From: Membranipora membranacea
Taxonomy: Eukaryota > Bryozoa > Gymnolaemata > Cheilostomatida > Membraniporidae
Reading direction: 5' to 3'
Assembly: GCA_914767715.1 (NCBI GenBank)
Contig: OU612067.1
Location: 21,302,162-21,366,161, forward strand
Length of the DNA stretch: 64,000 nt
The notes under the pieces: generated by a model
Told to the model about the DNA's origin: nothing
Databases searched by the model: none
What the model saw: only the letters and a program-made list of their open reading frames with translations
Made by a program: the position numbers and the translations under genes
Part shown: positions 11,061 through 24,134 of the stretch, piece after piece
Layout of the letters: each line of letters starts with the position of its first letter
Numbering within the stretch: position 1 is the first letter of the stretch

Positions 11061-13011
11061 GATCAGGTCATGATGAGGATCTCAGGGTAGTTACCCTTGC
11101 ATTTTTATACTTTTCTTTCTTCTATATTGTTCATCGGTGTGTTGTGAGAAAGCTTTTTGTGTTTTGCCTCCAACCTAAACATTTTATACTTTCACATAAT
11201 GCTATGATACACTGTGAACAGTCAAATCAATCCTGTTGAATTCTAAATATTGCTAGACATTCGAATATCTGATCACTTCACCTGTCACTAGGCAATTTAC
11301 CTGTAGAATCACAACTCAAGCAAATTTGAATCAGGCCATGTTTGTTGTCATGTCCTGTAAGTAACTCAAAATCCTATCTAGATTTATTGAATGATCAATA
11401 AAGTAAACCTGGTATGCGCACTGCAAGTCAATGATGACGCAAATTAAATACCTCAGTTTCTCAATGTTAGTCCTCCATATAGTTTTTCTGTCTAGGATGA
11501 TTACAACTGACTGTGCATGGAGGGTTCAAAAGAAAAATGTCCTCAATTGTCCCATATATAATCCTTTCCATTGCTGGCAAACATCAGACTACTTTGACAG
11601 GTTATGTGAATGTTTGAAGAGTTTTCAAGTTGTGCTGGAGGACTGGCAGTGTTGTATACTGTTTTTAATTCCATCACCAACAGCAACCCATCCCATTCTT
11701 TGTTGATCCTTGCTCATACCCCTAACATTGCCTCCCTTCTAATGATATTATTTTGATCAACTGCTCTTATAGATCCTGTAAAACTAAGTCAATGGAGCTT
11801 GCTAAGTTCAGTTTTCTAATGTCAGCCACCTAAAGCAGCCTAATCATCAAGCTTTTGCAAGAGTTGCTGCAAGCAGCACCTCAGGCAGATCAGGGTAAAA
11901 GTTCCAAAAATATATGTGACCACGATTATCAACTCATCAAATGAAAGGATAAATCCAAATTGAATGAATTAATTCTGGTATCAAAGTTTCGGAAAATAGA
12001 AATGGACCTCATTCAAGGTGCCTGCAACAGTGAGGAGAGTGACTGTGATTATTGTAAATTCAGCCCTATGCTCAATGCATATTCAAGTTATCATGACAAA
12101 GAAAACAGTGTATACTGAGTCGTATACTGTTATGGCGTATGATGACATGATGATTGGCAGTTGTTATTTGGCATCAGATGTCGGATTTTCAATATATTCT
12201 GTGATAAACTTATAATTATAACAGTACAAACATTTAATAGAAACGACTAACAATAAACATAAATACATTTAGTCAATTTATATTGGAACTCATGCGCAGC
12301 CAGTCACAATTTGAACCAAAAATACTTACTCATTATAACATAGAATAAACCAAAATACCTCCGCACTGCAGATGATTGAACTTCATGAAAACACACAACC
12401 CTTTGCTGAATATAATTTGGATTGATAATTTCTTCAGTGCAAATCAGTTTAATATTGAGGTCTTTACAGAGGCCTGGCACAGTAAAACTTCTGGTTTGGC
12501 AGTACAGTGTCACTATGCACATCAAGCCTCAGGAAAACTAGAGGCTCCAATGAAAAGTCCAACAATAAGTGAATGGCCAAAACAAGAAACCAAAGCACAC
12601 CGCTACCAAAATTCTTCGGATGGGGCAGTACAAATATTCATAGAGAGGTTTTACAACATAATTTATGTTAATTCAAACATAATTTATGCTCATCCACTTT
12701 CATCTCTCCATTTAGATCATCATTATTCTTTCAGAATGTTTCAGTCATTTTGTAGTTTGATGTCATGAGTATCATGATTTTAGTGAAAATTAAATGTCAA
12801 TGCTAAAACAAAATTCTAAATGTAAACCGTCTTAAAGACTTAACAAACGACAACACATCTGATAGTCAGCAGTTATGTTATTTAAGGTTTTCATGGTGAA
12901 CAAGTTTAATACTCTACTGGGCATGAATAATCGAATACTGGCACTCTCTCGACCTTGACGTCGGCGAACAACAAAAAATATCAGCTTATTTACTATCCTG
13001 ATATCTATCAG
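11061..13011. other. Intergenic DNA
   Basis: No supported exon. A 130-residue open frame at 12376-12768 lacks a recognisable domain and splice context and overlaps a minus frame of similar quality. Confidence 0.5.
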
Positions 13012-14662
13012 TTATACATGAACTTCAATCTCAAATAAATGAAGTACATCATTCACTTCCACTGCAGTTATCCTCACATGTTTACCTACTAAGGGAGAAT
13101 AACACAGGTGAAGTTGTACGAGAGGCTGAGTTCCTTGGGAATATGAGCAAGCTGAATGTGAGAGGCGCTCTCCAAATCCTTTCCAATCTGTTGCCATAGC
13201 AATGGATATCAATACATTCCTGAGTCTCAGTACATAGGCTGTAAAAGAGTTTAAAGGGTGCACCTATATATTTCATTGAATCATAATTTATTGCTGTCAA
13301 CACGAAGAAAGCCAAAATTCGTGCTGTTCATTGTAATCACGTTTGATGACAAAACAATATAGTATGGCCATTATCTAACATAAGCTCAAAAGATGTCAAC
13401 ATTGATTATTATTTTTACTTCAGAAATAGACACCAAATCTCCCCCTACTTCTGCCTGAAAGGTTTGAGCCGCTAAAGCTTTTCTGTGAGTGAGCAGCTTT
13501 ACCCTTTCCGCAATTTTTGAGTACTATACCTGTTCTCAACAAACTTAATAGTTGAGAATGGGGTATCCCAGTTAGTTTGAGCAACTGCAATCTAGCATGC
13601 ATTCGATCGGGTCCTAGGCTTGCAACCTGCAGCAGTCTATTAATTACTGGGCTTAAATGGAGAACAATTTATTGCTGAATATGGCTGCCGCACCTTCAAA
13701 GCATGTTCACTTTGCAGCCTTTCAACCAACAAATGATTACCTGGATGCGAGATAACTGCACGATTCCATATCTTTACTCCTCTCACCATAGCTGGCACAC
13801 CCAGATTGACCTGTATCCAAGGAGAAGTCGCTGGCTCAGTGTGAGCAAGTGACCATTGATCTTCATCAAAAATCCCATCTATGACTTCTGAGCCAGGGAA
13901 GGCATTGACATTAAAATAACTTGACATCTCCACAGATACATTTGCACCTGAAATATGATGGAAGATCAATGGGAGATATGTCAAAGATAAGAACTCTAAG
14001 AGCAAGACATACAAGTTAAATCTATCTGGAATCGAATACACATATAAAATTATTTGGACACAACTTGAGTATCCTTATAGAATTCACTTCATCATCTGAG
14101 TTTATGAAGAGAAAAATAATGTCTGGGTTCCTTATATGACTGAACTGAAGACTATAAACTCTAAACTACATCTACTATAATCCTATTCTTTATGACTTCA
14201 CCAAAAACTTTCATATCAGCGACAATTTTATTTACAATTATGCCTGAATCTTAGAAGAGGATGTGCATTCTCACTGCAATGTTTCAAGGACTCCTACATT
14301 TATTTCCACCAGATCTTAGCTAGAAAAGAAAAAGTAAGGTAATTGTTACCTAATGTCATGGCTGAGGTAGTGTATTCTTGTTGCAACCTCACAAACACTT
14401 CTTCATTTCCTCCACTGGTTGTGAGCCAGTGGTATAGAAAACAGTTTGAGTCTGTTTCATTTTCCAGTGGTGCAAAAGAGTATCCTTGACATTCCGAGCG
14501 CACTAGACAAGCTAACGCACATCTGTGAGCAGATTTGAAATACAACGACTGTTGTGGAATGTTGTCAACTCCAAAACTCATGAACGCTTCCACTTTATTA
14601 ATTGCTGTGGTTATGCTAGGGATAAACAAGATCAGGGTTGAAATGTATGCTAATCTCTTCAT
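13012..14662 (-). CDS. Secreted PAN/apple plus F-type lectin protein (inverted paralogue)
   Basis: Minus-strand exons 14350-14662, 13741-13947 (207 nt) and 13012-13238 (227 nt) join in phase 1 to give 248 residues. Exon 1 has a signal peptide (start MKRLAYIST) and a PAN-like domain with a C-x3-C-x5-C cluster and NCFLYHWL. Exons 2-3 carry the F-type lectin fold: LAHT, 26 residues, then IWNR, ending FEIEVHV. Exon lengths and phases match the + strand copies exactly, though the protein is clearly diverged. The CDRL of the other copies is VLRL here, so Asp and Cys near the second Arg are lost. The gene is convergent with the + copy at 7176-9291. An alternative upstream Met at 14698 would precede the hydrophobic signal and is less likely. 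Confidence 0.8.
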
Positions 14663-17600
14663 AATGATTGGTGGCCAGCAATAGCAATCGCCAAACAACC
14701 TAGTTGATCTTATGCTAAACCAGTTTATGTGAAATAAAAAATGTTTCTGATGGGTTATGAGAAGCAGCCTACAATATTGGGTTTCTATTTATGTGTTATT
14801 AGTAAAGGAATCGGGCTGATAGTTGATAATAATACTGCACAAATATTCACCATGCAATAATAACATCAGCAGCGTTCTCATTGGCTACCGCTGCACTACA
14901 ATCAGTGCATACAATTATACCAGCTGTTGTTTACCAATAATGTTGATTCAGACATGTACATGATGATGGAAATAACATTCATATTGCACAGAATTTAATC
15001 ATCACCTGGAGAACAAAAAACAGTGAAGGGTACGAGTACATCTACAAAACAGGCTCACAAACTCATGAAACTTAAGTCAACTTCTCAATAAAATATTCTG
15101 ACCAAAAGAAATAAGCAAATGCTAGTTTCGAATGTGCTTAGCACCTTTATAGCGAGGCTAGATCGAATAAAAAGTAGCTGTGATCCTTTGACTTGCTTTA
15201 GTCACAACTTTGTTTTATGATTTTCAAAAAGTTATTTGTTATCAAAGAGAACTCCTTAATATTAGCATTGTGACAAAAGTTTATGTTCACACCATTTGAT
15301 TCTAGAGCTGGACTGCAAGATTTATCTCATTTGGTTGAGAAGGGATCTATTGCTTTTTGGTAGGATTTAGGGATGAGATGAGAGTTCTTTGCATTGCCTA
15401 GAAAGTCTTTTGGCCTAATTGAAATAATTAGACAAATCATTATTTCAAAAAAACACAACCAACTATGCAAGAGTCATCAGCATATTTTGATATAATAATA
15501 TTGCTCTGTTCTGAATTAATCATATAAGTTTACCCTGAATATAAGAGCTGGGGTCCAACCCTGATGCTAAACTAGCCCATGATAATGCATGACTACCCTT
15601 GAAAGTATTTATGAAATTAAGAACAGAATTCCATATTCTTTTGACCACTATAAAAGCTTTTCAATATTTGTCCGCCTTGTTAAGAGGCCACATCAAGTTT
15701 TTATATCAAGATATCTGTTCCGAAATAATTATTAGATAGCACAAGCTATGATTGAATAAGCATTCCATATGACATTGAACCCGTTTTCATTATGGATGTT
15801 TCTGAATGTTATGAACTTTTTGGGTAAAAAATAATTTTGACTCTTTTTCATATATAGACAACGTAGTGAATGACTTGTAGAAAAGGAAATTAATTTCATG
15901 AAAATCAATTTGAAGGGTATTACAATAGACCTTTTTTTGGATTTTGCTATAATGATAGATCTCAAAATGGCAAGAATGATACCTTTAAAACAGGTATTCT
16001 GCATGAGCAGAAATATAATTTGGTTTTATGAATGAAAAAATATCCAATTTGAAACTCTGCATCGCATTTGTTTTGCTACAAACATATGGTCTCACCATGT
16101 TTGAATTGAATGGGGTTGTGTCAGGAATTGTCCCTTATTATGGGGGGGGGGGGGGAGCTAATCAGATGAGACCATATATTTGCATTTTATTATATAACTA
16201 CCATTGGAGCAGAACACACTTTTTTTCTGGCCACCAGAGAAATTTAGATAGATAATCAAGGGAGATTACTCAGAAAAACACAACCCCATTGTACTGTTTT
16301 AACTCTTGCTATGGAACTGGCCAGGTAAGGGTTGACCCCTCACAAATTGATGAGAAAACACAATATAATCATAGTACCATAAGAGGGATGGAAATAAGAT
16401 GAAATCAAGTTTGGAGAGAGTTTTCTAGCGATCTCTGTAGGGGGCAACTCTCTCCCTGATATTTTGGAAGCAACAGATAGCAAGATGTATGCTTGCCTTT
16501 GAGATTTCGGATAGTTGTATACATCTGCGGTCACACTTCTGGATGGTTTTAATCTTCATTTCAAAAATGCAATTTCTTCAGTACAACAATAATATATCTG
16601 GATATCAAAGTTTTCTTAGTTAGTTGTAACAAAAACAAAATAGTGAATGACATGTATACCAATTAGAATGATGATACTTTATGATTGGTATCAGATTTGG
16701 GTGATGAAAAGCATGTGTATATTTTGCGATTACTCGCTTATACTATGAAGAGAACGAAAGAAATTGATTTGAGTAAGGTGTTAAACAAAAGGAACCAATT
16801 TAATTTGGTATAATGTATGTAAAGCGATTAATGATTATATATGATAATATGATTTCAATCTGTGTTCATTGGCCCCCATGACATAAAAAGAATAAAAGCC
16901 TTATTATCAGTGGATACAAAGGGTTGGGATCGCATTGTTTACAATTTGTCACAACTCTGCACCTAAAATGACCTTTGCTTTTCATTATGAATTTGGTAAG
17001 ATCTAATATGACATTTGTTGAAAGATACTGAATTCTCAGCTTGTGAAAGGGTTAATTAAATAAAGTTCAAATAAATCAGATCTCATTTTTTTTCAGAATT
17101 AATGGATAGTGTTCACACTAACAGACTGAGGTAAGTGGCTACTTGATAGCAAAAGCCTTCTCTGGCAGTGTTACCACTCTAGCAGCGGTCAATTTTCAAT
17201 AATCGTTCCTCGTTTCTTCACAAATTGACATCCAAGATCACCTTTACATGAGAAATTCTTGAGGAAACAGATATAACATCTTAGTAACAAAAAATTCAAA
17301 CAATTAAAGCTGTAGGAAGTATATGTCACAGCAGCAACTCAATGACTAGAACCAAGCAAGCAAAAGTCAGGCCCGTAGTTCTAGGGGAAGCAGGGAGGCA
17401 CTGCCTCTCCTGGTAAGCTAAGTAGAGATGCCTAAAAATCCCATAATCGAAAAATCCATGTCAGAATTGTGTCCTCTGGATTTCTGTTCGCTAATAAAGT
17501 GCCTTATGTTGCTTAGGAAGGGACTAACAGCACTCCACCTTGTGATGCTTTGGACTCACCTCAGACTTTTACCTCCCCTACCATTTTTGCTTTACTATGG

Positions 17601-18240
17601 CCCTGTAAGTGGCCTGTTGTCTATAATTCCCAAGGTAATAACCTGACAGCAGAACTTGTAATGTGAATCTTAGCATCAGATGGGATGATCAGCGGCCAAA
17701 ATATAGCAATATTGCAAAAAACAATTAACCCAACTAATTGGGAAATCGCTCTGCTTTGACTTGCAAGTTTTTTTCGCAATTCAAGGTATTATCAAATAAT
17801 TATCAAGATTGGCAAAAGATTACAAATTCAGCAGCCAATTGATAATTTATCTGAAGATCAGCTATATTGTGTAGCTTTGTTCCACAAATAATGATGCTTT
17901 AAGGTATAGTAATGGTGTTGGTGAATTTTCATAATACCTTTATGGTCGGATAGGTAATTTTAAACTGTTGCTTACACAAAAATTTTTTTACAATATTTTC
18001 ATCGATTTATTTTTTATTGCTAATTACAGTATTTACTACAATTACTACAAATACTAGGAAAAAGAGCGCGAGAAAGTTTTTTATGAATGAAATTATTCAC
18101 ACTTTGCGCATGATGCTACATCAGCAGTGTGTGAAATCAGCTGTCAGCTGGAATTGGTGGTGTAATAGCAGTCTGATAACACAAACAACTGCTTTGGGCA
18201 TGTCAATCAGAGGATAATGACAGCATTGATCATGAAACAA
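14663..18240. other. Intergenic DNA, no gene seen
   Basis: AT-rich sequence with only short open frames on both strands and no recognisable domain or splice pattern. A run of about 13 G bases lies at 16141-16153. Confidence 0.5.
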
Positions 18241-18267
18241 TAGGATATTTGAATATGACAGAACAGG

Positions 18268-18680
18268 CTTAAAGTGCAACCAAGGTTTCAAACAACTTCT
18301 CATTGATGGCCATTGATTATAGCAGATTGCACCTTCTGCATGGGGAAAAAGACAAAATATATTTCGGATGATTATTCAGCCAGAATTCTTGTGAAACATT
18401 TCTTCCATCAGGCACTCAAACTCAGCTAAAAGAGAATACCACATAGCAGTTTCCTGTTCCTGTCATTATTTAGCCTGTGCTCTAGAACACAGGCTAAATA
18501 ATAACATTAATGCTCCTTATTTTGGTGTCAGAATTCCAACAGTGCTGCATCAGTGAATTGTTCATACTTTCGAACATACTTAAAGGGCAACCAAGGTTTC
18601 AAACAACTTCTCGTTGATGGCCATTGATTAATAGCAGATTCCTGTTCCTGTTATTATATAGCCTGTGCTCTATAATTATT
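18268..18680. repeat. Direct-repeat pair enclosing a 15-bp-arm hairpin
   Basis: A block with GCAACCAAGGTTTCAAACAA and TTGATGGCCATTGATTA occurs at about 18268-18330 and again at about 18579-18640. Both copies are followed by CCTGTTCCTGT and TAGCCTGTGCTCTA. Between them, 18465-18502 is an inverted repeat with perfect 15-bp arms (ATTATTTAGCCTGTG). It resembles the remains of a small foldback element. Confidence 0.6.
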
Positions 18681-19071
18681 ACAGCAAAGTCTTGGAACCT
18701 CCCCTAAACTGAAGTGTTACCCAGCTTAGAGTCAGCAACTACTTTGAGTTTTGCATCGCGTAATGCACAAAGCTGATGCTGCCCAGCACATTATTTGCTA
18801 CCCATTAATGCATTGCTGCGAAACCTTGGTTGCCTTTTAATACACATTGATACTAATAATCGAAACTGCTGTGACCTATCCTGGGCAGGCTGCCGTGTCG
18901 GGGTGGGTGGGTTGGTGGGGAAGGGGACAGCCTGGGTAAATCCATTTGGTAAGAGAGAACAACTCATAAATGAATTGCAATAGTTGTGAATTCGGAATAA
19001 AATTAGAGTTGTCCAATTTTATTCTATAGTATCTTGGTCATGGTCTTGGTCAAGAAAATATAATAACACTA

Positions 19072-19250
19072 CCTAATGACATGGCTGAGGTAGTGCATTA
19101 TTGTTGCAACGCCCCAAATAGTCCTACATTTCCTCCACCAGGTGGGAGCCGGTTGTATATGAAACAGTTTAGGCCTGTGACACTTTTCTCCGGTCCAAAG
19201 TATTATCGTCAACATTCTGATTGCACTACATGATATGACAGCGCACAGCT
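19072..19250 (-). pseudogene. Broken PAN exon of the PAN-lectin family
   Basis: On the minus strand this matches the 3' half of the PAN exon at 14350-14662: a GGAGGAAATG stretch, then GTTGCAACAATAATGCACT, and an end at TCAGCCATG with ATTAG and an intact GT donor. An in-frame TAA replaces the Glu codon after the two Gln codons, and frame is lost further upstream where the tetranucleotide array begins. No lectin exons were found downstream on the same strand. Confidence 0.75.
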
Positions 19251-19254
19251 AAGA

Positions 19255-19383
19255 GAAGATGCCCCAAACAATGACTGACTGACTGACAGTACAAACACTG
19301 ACTGACTGACTGGCTGGCTGGCTGGCTGGCTGGCCGGCTGGCCGGCTGGCCGGCTGGCCGGCTGGCCGGCTGGCCGGCTGGCC

Positions 19384-19426
<43 letters not shown>

Positions 19427-20090
19427 TGACTGGCTGAGTGACTGACTGACTGACTGACTGACTGTCTGACTGACTGACTGACTGACTGACTGACTGACTG
19501 ACTGACTGACTGACTGACTGACTGAATGACTGACTGACTGACTGACTGACTGACTGACTGACTGACTGACTGACTGACTGACTGACTGACTGACTGACTG
19601 ACTGACTGACTGACTGACTGACTGACTGACTGACTGACTGACTGACTGACTGACTGACTGACTGACTGACTGACTGACTGACTGACTGACTGACTGACTG
19701 ACTGACTGACTGACTGACTGACTGACTGACTGACTGACTGACTGACTGACTGACTGACTGACTGACTGACTGACTGACTGACTGACTGACTGACTGACTG
19801 ACTGACTGACTGACTGACTGACTGACTGACTGACTGACTGACTGACTGACTGACTGACTGACTGACTGACTGACTGACTGACTGAATGACTGACTGAATG
19901 ACTGACTGACTGACTGACTGACTGACTGACTGACTGACTGACTGACTGACTGACTGACTGAATGACTGACTGACTGACTGACTGACTGACTGACTGACTG
20001 ACTGTCTGACTGACTGACTGACTGACTGACTGACTGACTGACTGACTGACTGACTGACTGACTGACTGACTGACTGACTGACTGACTGTA
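19255..20090. repeat. CTGA tetranucleotide array, about 830 bp
   Basis: Nearly pure (CTGA)n with a left block of CTGG and CCGG variants (19308-19430) and scattered single-base interruptions (CTGT, ATGA). The minus strand stays open in several frames and reads as endless SVSQ, because a 4-bp repeat has a 12-base reading period without stop codons. There is no gene evidence. Its true length may differ from the assembly, since such arrays collapse easily. Confidence 0.95.
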
Positions 20091-20688
20091 CAAACAATCG
20101 TTCCTCATTATCCGCTGAGTTTATGTATTAGGTTAATCATGTGTGGAGACATGCTCATACTGGTCATGAGAACTGATTGATCAACAATCTTATATATATA
20201 TTACAGCCTAACAATCAATGTAGGAATGGGGTTGTTTTTTATACGTCAATGTTTGATAAATTCATTTAATTTTCGTAGTACTTTAAAAGTTAAGGATTAA
20301 TTCAGACATGAATGACAAGTTATTACCCCCCATTTCGACCACAATATCACTCCCAGCTTTGATGTACAAATGTGCAAAATGTCAAAAATATGAGTGTTGC
20401 TTTGCCCCGATGTGAAAGACAGTTTAGACAATGCATGTGTTTCTATCATCAACTTGTGATGCTTAGTGGGATGAATTTCGCATCTAGTTTTCACATAAAA
20501 GGAAATGTTTATTATATTACATTTTGAGAACTCAGACACAGAAGAAAAATCAAAAAGGTCTATTATTCCTAAAATTGCCTTTCTACTTGGCTCTTTATAT
20601 CCTAATGACACCTCCCTTAACAAATTGTGATGTGATTGTTAATTTTCGTCACATAACATTATTATTGATTATGGCATGCAAGCAAAGA

Positions 20689-20860
20689 AACTGGTAAAAA
20701 TACTTTCCTAATGACATGGCTGAGGTGCTGCTTTCTTCATGCTGTGCTCTAAACACTATTACATTTTCTCCATCAGACGTCAGCCAGTGATTTATCGAAC
20801 AATCCAGACGAAAGAGAATCCATGACAACCTGATCACTCCTAGACACACCATGCAAATTT
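20689..20860 (-). pseudogene. Second PAN exon relic
   Basis: The minus strand reads INHWLTSDGENVIVFRAQHE followed by STSAMSLG, matching the end of the PAN exon. The donor is GA instead of GT (ATTAG|GAAAG), and the upstream cysteine cluster and signal peptide are missing. No lectin exons follow downstream. Confidence 0.65.
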
Positions 20861-21492
20861 TTCACTATTCAGGCCTTCAAACACAGTACATGAAGGGTTT
20901 GCCAATTTTCCTTTGATTTAGGACTATGCATTCAACATAGTGTGGCACAACTTTCTGTGTTTTTTTCTATTGTAAAGTCAAACAACCAACTGTCATGATG
21001 CTGACGGATAACAGCGCAAAGTAGTCTAACCAACTGATATGAATTGTGTGTGATTTGTTATTATTCAGCTTGCCAGAGGATGTGGTCTCAAATGTACTAA
21101 GATTGAAAGTAATTACAGCCAAGTCACTCAAGTTGGTTTCATTTTGGTTTGTAATCTACAATGCTAACCTTGATGCATCATGTCGGAGTTTGTTGATCTC
21201 AATAATTTATGTTGAGAATTTCCAACAGTCTCAGTTGAAGTCGATGTGGAAACATTAATCTTGATCTCTAGATTAGATGGCATCTCATCTGATATATTAG
21301 TGGATTGATTTACTTGACAACTCTGAAGGGGTTTATTATCTAGACATATTCATGGCAGAAAATTTGGCAAAAATATAAACATACAGCAGAGCAATTTAAC
21401 ATTTAGACATTTCTGGAATGGCCACTGATGGATAAATGAGCAGTTGATCACTGCGCTACTAAAGGTAAATCAATTGTTGAGATGTGCATCTC
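20861..21492. other. Intergenic DNA, no gene seen
   Basis: No exon or repeat recognised. Confidence 0.4.
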
Positions 21493-22836
21493 ATTAAGTT
21501 AATGTCAAAGACCGATCCGAATATCAACATATCATATACCGTTGGAAAGCTGCCAAGCTACTGAAAATGAATACCTGAACAAAAACTTGATTCGATGACA
21601 TTGTGGCATTTTGAGGAGGAAATGTGGCAGAAAACGCTTTTTTTTTTCGATGCAGATTGAGCAGTCAAATTATTTGCAAGAAATTTCAAATCAGGTGGAA
21701 TGTATACTTAGAGATTGCGTTCATCATAAAATTTGATTTTCTTTGATATATGACTGGTCTAAATTGACTCTTTACGTCACGCCATACAAAGCATTTTTTT
21801 TGTGAAGCCGTGAAAATATGTGAAATTTCAATCATTAATTCACAACAGATCATAGGCTCGAATCAAAATTAATTATGATTCTCTCTTAGAGTACTCTTCA
21901 AATGTCATACACATTGACTTTCAAAACATTAGCTTGCATATTGCTATGACAGTAGACTCTCGAATACGGCTAATATTTTCGCCACCTTTGCATAACGTCA
22001 AACATGCTGTCCAAATAACCATTATTGTGGCCAAACAAAGTTTTTTTGAAAGTTCTCACATACAAAGCCGCTTTCATTAACCATGGTGCACACAGGAAAT
22101 GCCAACATAATTTTTCAGTGCATCTTCATTTTCCTTGAATTTAACGCAAAAGAATGCCAAAAACAGCTATTTTTAGGGACTTTTGACGTCTTTTTAAGGA
22201 CTTTTGAGGTGTTTTTTGGCATTCTTTTGCGTTAAAATCAAAAAAAAATGAAGATGCAATGAAAAATTATGTTGGCATTTCTTGTGTGCAACATGGTTAA
22301 TGAAAGCGGCTTCGTATGTGAGACATTTCAAAAAAACTTTGTTTGGCCACAATAATGGTTATTTGGACAGCATGTTTGGCGTTATGCAAAGGTGCCGAAA
22401 ATATTAGCCGTATTCGAGAGTCTACTGTCACCGCAATATGCAAGCTAATTTTTTGAAAGTCAATGTGTATGACATTTGAAGAGTACTCTAAGAGAAAACT
22501 ATAATTAATTTTGATTCGAGCCTATGCTCTGTTGTGAATTTATTATTGAAATTTCACATATTTTCACGGCTTCAGAAAAAAAAATACGTTGTATGGCGTG
22601 ACGTGATGAATGCAATCTCTAAGTATACATTCCACATGTTTTGAAATTTTTTGCAATTAATTTGACTCCTCCATCTGCATTGACAAAAACAGCGGTTTTT
22701 GCCTCATTTCCTCCCTAAAATGACACAACGTCATCGAATTAAGTCTTTGTTCAGGTATTCATTTTCAGTAGCTCGGCAGCTTTCCAACAGTATGTGATAT
22801 GTTGATATTCGGATCGGTCTTTGACATTACCTTAAC
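21493..22836. repeat. 1.34-kb foldback (long inverted repeat)
   Basis: The left arm (about 21493-22160) is the reverse complement of the right arm (about 22200-22836) with modest divergence. Outer ends pair as AATGTCAAAGACCGATCC with GGATCGGTCTTTGACATT. The short centre is rich in GACTTTT. The arms contain no coding potential. No convincing target-site duplication was seen. A transcript could form a hairpin of over 600 bp. Confidence 0.9.
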
Positions 22837-23739
22837 CGACAGATTCACATTAATCCACTACAGCTTGCCTAATACTGTTAATACCAAAGATTATAAATTG
22901 TTAATACTACATTTTACAAAATATTCTGATTATAAAATAGATTATTGATGGTGCTGATTCGAATCAAGTAATTTAGCAGAAAATCTCATCATTCAACATC
23001 AAATGTGGAAATGAGTCTTGGGCACAATTGGTCTTGTTTGGTTTCCCATCTTATTTCAATGTTTAATATCTCAACAAGATTTGTTATTCATATGTATTTA
23101 AGTTGTAATTTCCATGTATATATAGGTTAGCTCACCTTTGTCAAACAACAGATTGCCGGGGAAAGGGCATGAGTTTTATACTATTCAATTGACTTGCTCC
23201 ACGATCAGAAGAGCCTCCCTGAGCCAAGCATAGCAAGCCCTAGTCCTAGTCGAGGAAACAATGTCAATTAAAAATTAGTGAAGTTTATCATGGTTGTTTC
23301 AAAAATAAATTACTATCTTTCAAGCAAAATGTTTAAGAGTAGATTGGGCAGTGCTTCTGATTTGAGCAAAAATAAGTGTCACGTTTCAAATCCCAAATCC
23401 TTCCCTCAAAGAAGCCCTAGTAGTAGTAGTATTGATATTATTGAGGCATATTATATCAGATATAAAATACTTTCTAGTTACTTTTCGATTATGATCAGGT
23501 TAACACCAGAGAAGGCATGAGAGGGATTTCATTTTGCAGCTTAATTTGAGCTAGAATATTCCCAAATGCAGACACCGATAGCTCCTTGGCCATATGCCAT
23601 AAACAGCTTGAAGTCATTATGGTTAGTTGGGTATCTAGATAAATCACAGTATGAAGGGTATTTACTATGGTATCTACCTGTCATGAAGATATTATTGTTC
23701 ACTGTGTTTAGGGCTGTGATGCCATACAGAGAGCAAGGA
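22837..23739. other. Intergenic DNA, no gene seen
   Basis: AT-rich; no supported exon. Confidence 0.4.
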
Positions 23740-23747
23740 GTTACAGG

Positions 23748-24126
23748 TAGCGCTGTCACGATTTTGTATTTGGCTGGGACTGCCTCGATTCTGATTGTGG
23801 CATCGATCTTTCGATTTTACACCTTCGCTTTCAACCAACCCTTGTCCCAACTTCGATTTTCGATTTCTCCTTTTCGGTATTTTCGATTTTAGGTATCGAT
23901 ATATGGTTATAATCTTTGAGATCAGTTAGCAAGTGAATTGAAGTGTGATAAGGTATTGTGTGAATGAAAAGAGGAATCGTAATAACCATATGTCGACCAT
24001 AGTAACTGTGACAATGAATTTACCGCTGTGCAATCGACTTCAGCTGTCACCTTATTAAATCGCTATAATGAGGTGTGATCGATTAGGTATTCCGGATATG
24101 AATCGAATCGTATCGTGACAGCACTA
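23748..24126. mobile_element. hAT-type MITE, 379 bp
   Basis: Terminal inverted repeats are TAGCGCTGTCACGAT (left) and, reverse-complemented, TAGTGCTGTCACGAT (right): 14 of 15 bases match. The element is flanked by an exact 8-bp direct repeat, GTTACAGG, at 23740-23747 and 24127-24134. An 8-bp target duplication with such ends is typical of the hAT superfamily. It has no transposase and would depend on one elsewhere. The interior is rich in TCGATT/AATCGA. Confidence 0.88.
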
Positions 24127-24134
24127 GTTACAGG

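Noticed and set aside
12376-12768. 130-residue + strand frame
   Set aside because: No recognisable domain, no splice signals, and an equally long competing frame on the other strand.
19209-20108. Two 280-300-residue open frames of repeated Ser-Val-Ser-Gln on the minus strand
   Set aside because: They are translations of a CTGA tetranucleotide array, which has no stop codons in those frames; no start context, splice sites or domain.
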